Shown here: positions 25,042 through 28,559 of the stretch, piece by piece
How positions within the stretch are numbered: the stretch's first letter is position 1
Layout: every line of letters begins with the position of its first letter
NCBI GenBank assembly: GCA_025963345.1
Contig: JAOPUS010000199.1
Coordinates: 1-28,559 of the forward strand
DNA from: Blastococcus sp.
GTDB taxonomy: Bacteria; Actinomycetota; Actinomycetes; Mycobacteriales; Geodermatophilaceae
Length of the DNA stretch: 28,559 nt
Reading direction: 5' to 3'
Position numbers and translations under genes: made by a program
Notes under the pieces: generated by a model
What the model was told of the DNA's origin: nothing
The model's database searches: none
What the model saw: the letters and a program-made list of their open reading frames with translations, nothing else

Positions 25042-26217
25042 TCACTTCCCTTCGGGCAGCCGCGCGCCCGAGCGCACGTGCGAGCCCGGCTCGACGCGTG
25101 CCTGCCGCCCCACGAGGGTGATGTCGCCGTCCCCACCGACGGAGGCCCCCTCGCCGACCTCGACCCGGTCGTCGAGGACGGCGCGGGTCACGGTGGCCCC
25201 GGACCGCACCCGCACTCCGGGCAGCAGGACGGAGTCCACGACGGTCGCGCCGTCCTCGACGACCACTCCCGGCGACAGCACCGACCCGCGCACCTCCCCG
25301 GCCACGCGGGTGCCGCCCGAGACCAGGCTCCCGTCGACCACCGCCCCGGGAAGCAGCCGCGCGGCACTGTGCCGCCCACCGCGGGTGTGCACCGGCCAGG
25401 CGGGGTCGTCCAGGTCGATCGGCGGCTCGGCCGCCAGGAAGTCCCGATGGGCCTCCCAGTACGCCGGGATCGTGCCGACGTCGCGCCAGTAACCCTTCAG
25501 CGGGTGGGCGCGAGCCAGGCCGTCCCGGGTCTGGTCGGGGAGCAGTTGGCTGCCCAGGTCGTCGAGCCCGTCCTCACCGGCATCGGCGGCCAGCGCCTCC
25601 AGGCGGTCGAGGGTCGGTCGCGGGGTGAAGACGAAGACCTCGTTGGTGGCGGTCGTCGTCGCGGGGTCGTCGGGCTTGTAGGCGTAGTCGCTGATCGTCC
25701 CGTCGTCGCCGACCTGGACGATGCCGTAGCGGGACGCGTCGTCGGCAGCGACCTCGGTGGTCACCATGGTCACCTCGGCCCCGGAGCCCAGGTGGCTCTC
25801 CGCGACCTCCCGGTAGTCCAGCGCGTAGACGGCGTCGGAGCTGACGACGACGAGCGCGTCGGGGTCGTACTCGCGGATGAGCTCCGCGTTGCGCCACAGC
25901 GAGTCCGCGGTGCCGGTGTGCCAGCCGCCGCGGTCGGTGCCCTGGAACGGCGGCAGCGTCAGCAGGCCGCCGGAGGTGCGGTCGAGGTCCCACGGCCGGC
26001 CGTTGGCGAGGTGGTCCGACAGCGACGTCGGGTGGAACTGCACCGAGACCCACACATCGGCGATCTGCGAGTGCTGACAGTTGCTCAGCGGGAAGTCGAT
26101 GAGCCGGTAGACGCCGGCGAACGGGACGGCGGGCTTGGCGCGCTGCTCGGTCAGCAGTTCCAGGCGTCCTCCCGCTCCGCCGGCGAGGACCAGGACGAGG
26201 ATGCGGGGAAGCGCCAT
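25042..26217 (-). CDS. GlgC-like glucose-1-phosphate nucleotidyltransferase
   Basis: This 391-residue protein has a nucleotidyltransferase domain and a C-terminal left-handed beta helix. Signature motifs are GGAGGRLELLTEQRAKPAVPF, YRLIDFPLSNC, WHTGTADSLWRN, the YAYKPDD substrate Lys, and GYWRDVGTI; the end is a run of hexapeptide-like repeats (GAVVDGSLVSGG, GVVVEDGATVV). These place it in the ADP-glucose pyrophosphorylase family. Some sites differ from classical GlgC: the GDHIY-type motif reads SSDAVYALDY, keeping the Asp but losing the His, and DFGKDIIP reads DLGSQLLP. It may be a paralogue with altered sugar or regulation. ATG 26217 stands 44 bp from the divergent cobH start. Confidence 0.88.
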   Translation of the reverse strand: MALPRILVLVLAGGAGGRLELLTEQRAKPAVPFAGVYRLIDFPLSNCQHSQIADVWVSVQFHPTSLSDHLANGRPWDLDRTSGGLLTLPPFQGTDRGGWHTGTADSLWRNAELIREYDPDALVVVSSDAVYALDYREVAESHLGSGAEVTMVTTEVAADDASRYGIVQVGDDGTISDYAYKPDDPATTTATNEVFVFTPRPTLDRLEALAADAGEDGLDDLGSQLLPDQTRDGLARAHPLKGYWRDVGTIPAYWEAHRDFLAAEPPIDLDDPAWPVHTRGGRHSAARLLPGAVVDGSLVSGGTRVAGEVRGSVLSPGVVVEDGATVVDSVLLPGVRVRSGATVTRAVLDDRVEVGEGASVGGDGDITLVGRQARVEPGSHVRSGARLPEGK

Positions 26218-26248
26218 ACGCAGCCGCTACCCCGTCCCGGCCGGGACG

Positions 26249-26254
26249 TAGCCT
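26249..26254 (+). promoter_or_regulatory. cobH: Possible -10 (TAGCCT) for leaderless cobH
   Basis: TAGCCT ends 7 nt before the GTG at 26262, the spacing expected if transcription starts on the GTG itself. Only 44 bp separate cobH from the divergent GlgC-like gene, leaving little room for any other promoter. Confidence 0.45.
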
Positions 26255-26261
26255 CCCCCGG

Positions 26262-26882
26262 GTGTACGAGTACGAGAAGGACGGCGCCGAGATCTACCGG
26301 CAGTCGTTCGCCACGATCCGCGCCGAGGCCGATCTCGACCGGCTGCCCGCCGACCTGGCACAGGTGGTCGTCCGGATGATCCACGCCTGCGGGCAGGTCG
26401 ACCTCGTCGACGACGTCGCCTTCTCCCCCGCCGTCGTCGGCCGGGCCCGTGAGGCGCTGAACGCCGGTGCGCCGGTGCTCTGCGACGCGCAGATGGTGGC
26501 CTCCGGCATCACCCGCCGCCGGCTCCCCAAGGACAACGACGTGGTCTGCACGCTGAACGACCCGCGGACGCCGTCCCTCGCCGCCGATCTCGGGACCACC
26601 CGCACCGCCGCGGCGCTGGAGCTGTGGGGCGACCGCCTGGACGGCGCCGTCGTCGCCATCGGCAACGCCCCCACCGCGCTGTTCCACCTGCTGGAGACGG
26701 TCGCGGCCGGCGGACCGCGCCCGGCCGCGGTCATCGGCATCCCCGTCGGCTTCATCGGCGCCGCCGAGTCGAAGGACGCGCTGGCCGCCTCCGACCTGGA
26801 GTTCCTCGTCGTCCGGGGCCGGCGGGGCGGCAGCGCGATCACCGCGGCCGCCGTGAACGCGATCGCGAGCACCGTGGAATGA
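26262..26882 (+). CDS. cobH: Precorrin-8X methylmutase
   Basis: This 206-residue enzyme moves the C-11 methyl group to C-12, turning precorrin-8X into hydrogenobyrinic acid. The catalytic His41 sits in RMIHACGQVDLVDD; CDAQMVASGITRRRLP, GNAPTALFHLLE and GIPVGFIGAAESK are typical. Length is normal. GTG 26262 is the first start after the promoter region, with no Shine-Dalgarno sequence. The stop overlaps the next gene as ATGA (26879-26882), coupling cobH to cobIJ. Confidence 0.96.
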   Translation: MYEYEKDGAEIYRQSFATIRAEADLDRLPADLAQVVVRMIHACGQVDLVDDVAFSPAVVGRAREALNAGAPVLCDAQMVASGITRRRLPKDNDVVCTLNDPRTPSLAADLGTTRTAAALELWGDRLDGAVVAIGNAPTALFHLLETVAAGGPRPAAVIGIPVGFIGAAESKDALAASDLEFLVVRGRRGGSAITAAAVNAIASTVE

Positions 26883-28375
26883 GCGGGCGGCTGTACGGCG
26901 TCGGGCTCGGCCCCGGCGACCCCGAACTGGTGACGGTCAAGGCCGCCCGGTTGATCGGCGCGGCCGACGTCGTCGCCTTCCACGCGGCGCAGCACGGCCG
27001 CTCGGTCGCCCGGGCGCTCGCCGCGCCGTACCTGCGCGACGGGCAGATCGAGGAACTGCTGGTCTACCCGGTCACGACCGGGACCACCGACCACCCCGGC
27101 GGCTACCAGGGCGCCATCGACGAGTTCTACGAGGCGGCCGCTGCGCGTCTGGCGGCCCATCTGGACGCCGGCCGCGACGTCGTCGTCCTCGCCGAGGGCG
27201 ACCCGTTCTTCTACGGCTCCTACATGCACATGCACAAGCGCCTGGCGCACCGCTACCCGACCGAGGTCGTGCCCGGGGTGACCAGCGTCAGCGGGGCGGC
27301 CGCGGCGGTCGGACGGCCGCTCGTCGAGCGGGACGAAGTGCTCACCGTGCTGCCCGGCACGCTCGGAACCGACGAGCTCGCCGAATGGCTGGCGACGACC
27401 GACTCGGCCGCCGTGCTGAAGCTCGGCCGGACCTTCCCGCAGGTCCGCGAGGCGTTCGACCGCGCCGGCGTGCTCGACCGCGCCCTCTACGTCGAACGGG
27501 CGACCAGCGACCGGCAGCGCACCATGCCCCTGGCCGACGTCGACCCCGCGAGCGTCCCGTACTTCTCCCTCGCCCTCCTCCCCAGCCCGCTCACGAGCCC
27601 GACGGCCACGGCATACCGGTCGTCAGCGGGCGACGGGCACCACGGCGAGGTCGTCGTCGTCGGGCTCGGGCCCGGGTCGCGCAACTGGACGACGCCGGAA
27701 GCGGCCGAGGCGCTCGCGGCGGCCGACGACCTGATCGGCTACGGCCCCTACCTGGACCGCGTCGAGGTCAACCCGCGGCAGGAGCGGCACCCCAGCGACA
27801 ACCGGGTCGAGGCCGACCGGGCGGCGCACGCGCTGAAGCTGGCCCAGAACGGCCGGCGGGTCGCCGTCGTCTCCAGCGGTGACCCGGGCGTGTTCGCGAT
27901 GGCGGCGGCGGTGCTCGAGGTGGCGGCGCAACCGGAGTACGCCGGCGTCCGGGTACGGATCGTCCCGGGGCTGACGGCGGCCCAGGCGGTGGCCGCGAAG
28001 GTCGGCGCCCCGCTCGGTCACGACTTCTGCGTGCTGTCGCTGTCGGACGTCCTCAAGCCCTGGGACGTCGTCGTCGACCGGCTCCGGCACGTCGCAGCGG
28101 CCGACCTGGTGATCGCCCTGTACAACCCGCGGTCCAAGCATCGCCCGCACCAGCTCGGCGAGGCGAAGCAGGTTCTGCTGGAGAACCGGTCGCCGGAGAC
28201 GGTGGTGGTCATCGGACGGGACGTCGGCGGCGACGAGGAACGGCTCACCGTGACCACCCTCGGCGCCTTCGACCCGGAGACCGTCGACATGCGCTGCCTC
28301 GTGCTCGTCGGCTCGTCGCAGACGCGCGTCACGGCCTCCGGCGCGGTGTACACGCCACGCACGTATCCGAAGTGA
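26879..28375 (+). CDS. cobIJ: Fused precorrin-2 C20- and precorrin-3B C17-methyltransferase
   Basis: This 498-residue protein joins two SAM-dependent tetrapyrrole methylases. Residues 1 to about 245 are CobI (C-20 methylation of precorrin-2): YGVGLGPGDPELVTVKAA, LAEGDPFFYGSYMHM, VPGVTSVSGAAA. From about 257 comes CobJ (C-17 methylation and ring contraction of precorrin-3B): VVVGLGPGSRNWTTPEA, SSGDPGVFAMA, GHDFCVLSLSDVLKPW and ALYNPRSKHRP. Such fusions are usual in Actinobacteria (Rv2066). CobG in this window makes the substrate of the second domain from the product of the first. The gene overlaps cobH by 4 bp and probably the MFS gene by 4 bp. Confidence 0.96.
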   Translation: MSGRLYGVGLGPGDPELVTVKAARLIGAADVVAFHAAQHGRSVARALAAPYLRDGQIEELLVYPVTTGTTDHPGGYQGAIDEFYEAAAARLAAHLDAGRDVVVLAEGDPFFYGSYMHMHKRLAHRYPTEVVPGVTSVSGAAAAVGRPLVERDEVLTVLPGTLGTDELAEWLATTDSAAVLKLGRTFPQVREAFDRAGVLDRALYVERATSDRQRTMPLADVDPASVPYFSLALLPSPLTSPTATAYRSSAGDGHHGEVVVVGLGPGSRNWTTPEAAEALAAADDLIGYGPYLDRVEVNPRQERHPSDNRVEADRAAHALKLAQNGRRVAVVSSGDPGVFAMAAAVLEVAAQPEYAGVRVRIVPGLTAAQAVAAKVGAPLGHDFCVLSLSDVLKPWDVVVDRLRHVAAADLVIALYNPRSKHRPHQLGEAKQVLLENRSPETVVVIGRDVGGDEERLTVTTLGAFDPETVDMRCLVLVGSSQTRVTASGAVYTPRTYPK

Positions 28376-28559
28376 CGCGCCGGGGAGCGGGAATCAAGCT
28401 CGCGCTCCCGGGCTTGCCGCAGGTCGTGCGTCCCCGTCGCCTCTCCCGGCCTACCGCGTTCTGGTCGGTGGCGGTGCTGCTCGTGCTGATGCTCGCCGCG
28501 TCGGGGGTGCCGTCGCCGCTGTACCGCGTCTACCAGCAGGAGTTCGGCTTCAGCTCCGG
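28372..28559 (+). CDS. MFS transporter, N-terminal part
   Basis: The frame is open to the window edge. After about 30 residues it enters a membrane helix, FWSVAVLLVLMLAASGVPSPLY, followed by RVYQQEFGFSS; the PSPLYxxYQxxFGFS pattern is typical of the first helix and loop in a group of MFS efflux proteins. GTG 28372 would overlap the cobIJ stop as GTGA; GTG 28426, about 50 nt on, is an equally good start and would place the small hairpin at 28383-28409 before the gene. Substrate unknown; drug efflux is likelier than cobalamin transport. Confidence 0.7.
   Translation, partial: MTRRGAGIKLALPGLPQVVRPRRLSRPTAFWSVAVLLVLMLAASGVPSPLYRVYQQEFGFSS
28383..28409 (+). terminator. Weak hairpin after cobIJ
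   Basis: GGGAGCG (28383-28389) pairs with CGCTCCC (28403-28409) over 7 bp with a 13-nt loop. It could end the cobH-cobIJ transcript if the MFS gene starts at 28426, or be part of the MFS coding region if it starts at 28372. Confidence 0.3.

Overview
The window is very GC-rich DNA with strong G/C at third codon positions, many GTG starts (one TTG) and 4-bp start/stop overlaps, which points to an actinobacterium. Genes from the left edge to about 15.3 kb follow the order known from Mycobacterium (topA, DECH helicase, Tad block, Ssd, HAD hydrolase; Rv3646c to Rv3662c) and Streptomyces (topA, hppA, helicase, Tad block). Family placement is a guess; Geodermatophilaceae-like is my best guess. No rRNA, tRNA, CRISPR array, insertion sequence or prophage gene was seen.

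Layout. 1-104: the first codons of a minus-strand gene, probably topA. 374-2157: an EspC-like small protein and a DUF1023 alpha/beta hydrolase, translationally coupled. 2326-4587: a K+-independent proton-pumping pyrophosphatase, ended by a perfect 20-bp hairpin. 4804-7257: a DECH-box helicase with a cysteine-rich DUF1998 end. 7258-12187, minus strand: the actinobacterial Tad-like pilus/secretion block (ssd, tadA, tadB, tadC, a 125-bp gap, a DUF4244 Flp-like pilin, TadE, a second TadE-like protein). 12314-15290: HAD-IB hydrolase, small membrane protein, aldo/keto reductase and a protein resembling a degenerate Fic protein.

15431-28375 holds an aerobic cobalamin pathway in pieces: a histidine phosphatase (possible CobC), cobU and cobS on plus; cobN on minus behind a cobalamin riboswitch; then cobG, cobH and a cobI-cobJ fusion on plus. 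Between them lie a 75-aa Gly/Arg-rich protein, a DoxX membrane protein, a TPR protein, a D-cysteine desulfhydrase/ACC deaminase-like enzyme, a small His/Cys protein and a GlgC-like nucleotidyltransferase. The right edge cuts an MFS transporter.

The most interesting unexplained signal is a direct repeat, TGTGGA-N13-TGTGGAC, found three times exactly and once in degenerate form. All four copies are intergenic: before the EspC-like gene, before the Flp pilin, in the ssd/HAD divergent region, and before the Gly/Arg-rich gene. It looks like the binding site of one regulator tying the secretion and pilus genes together. Second is a 28-bp perfect palindrome inside cobG, with a near copy about 220 bp downstream read in another frame, suggesting a small dispersed palindromic element that has entered a coding gene.
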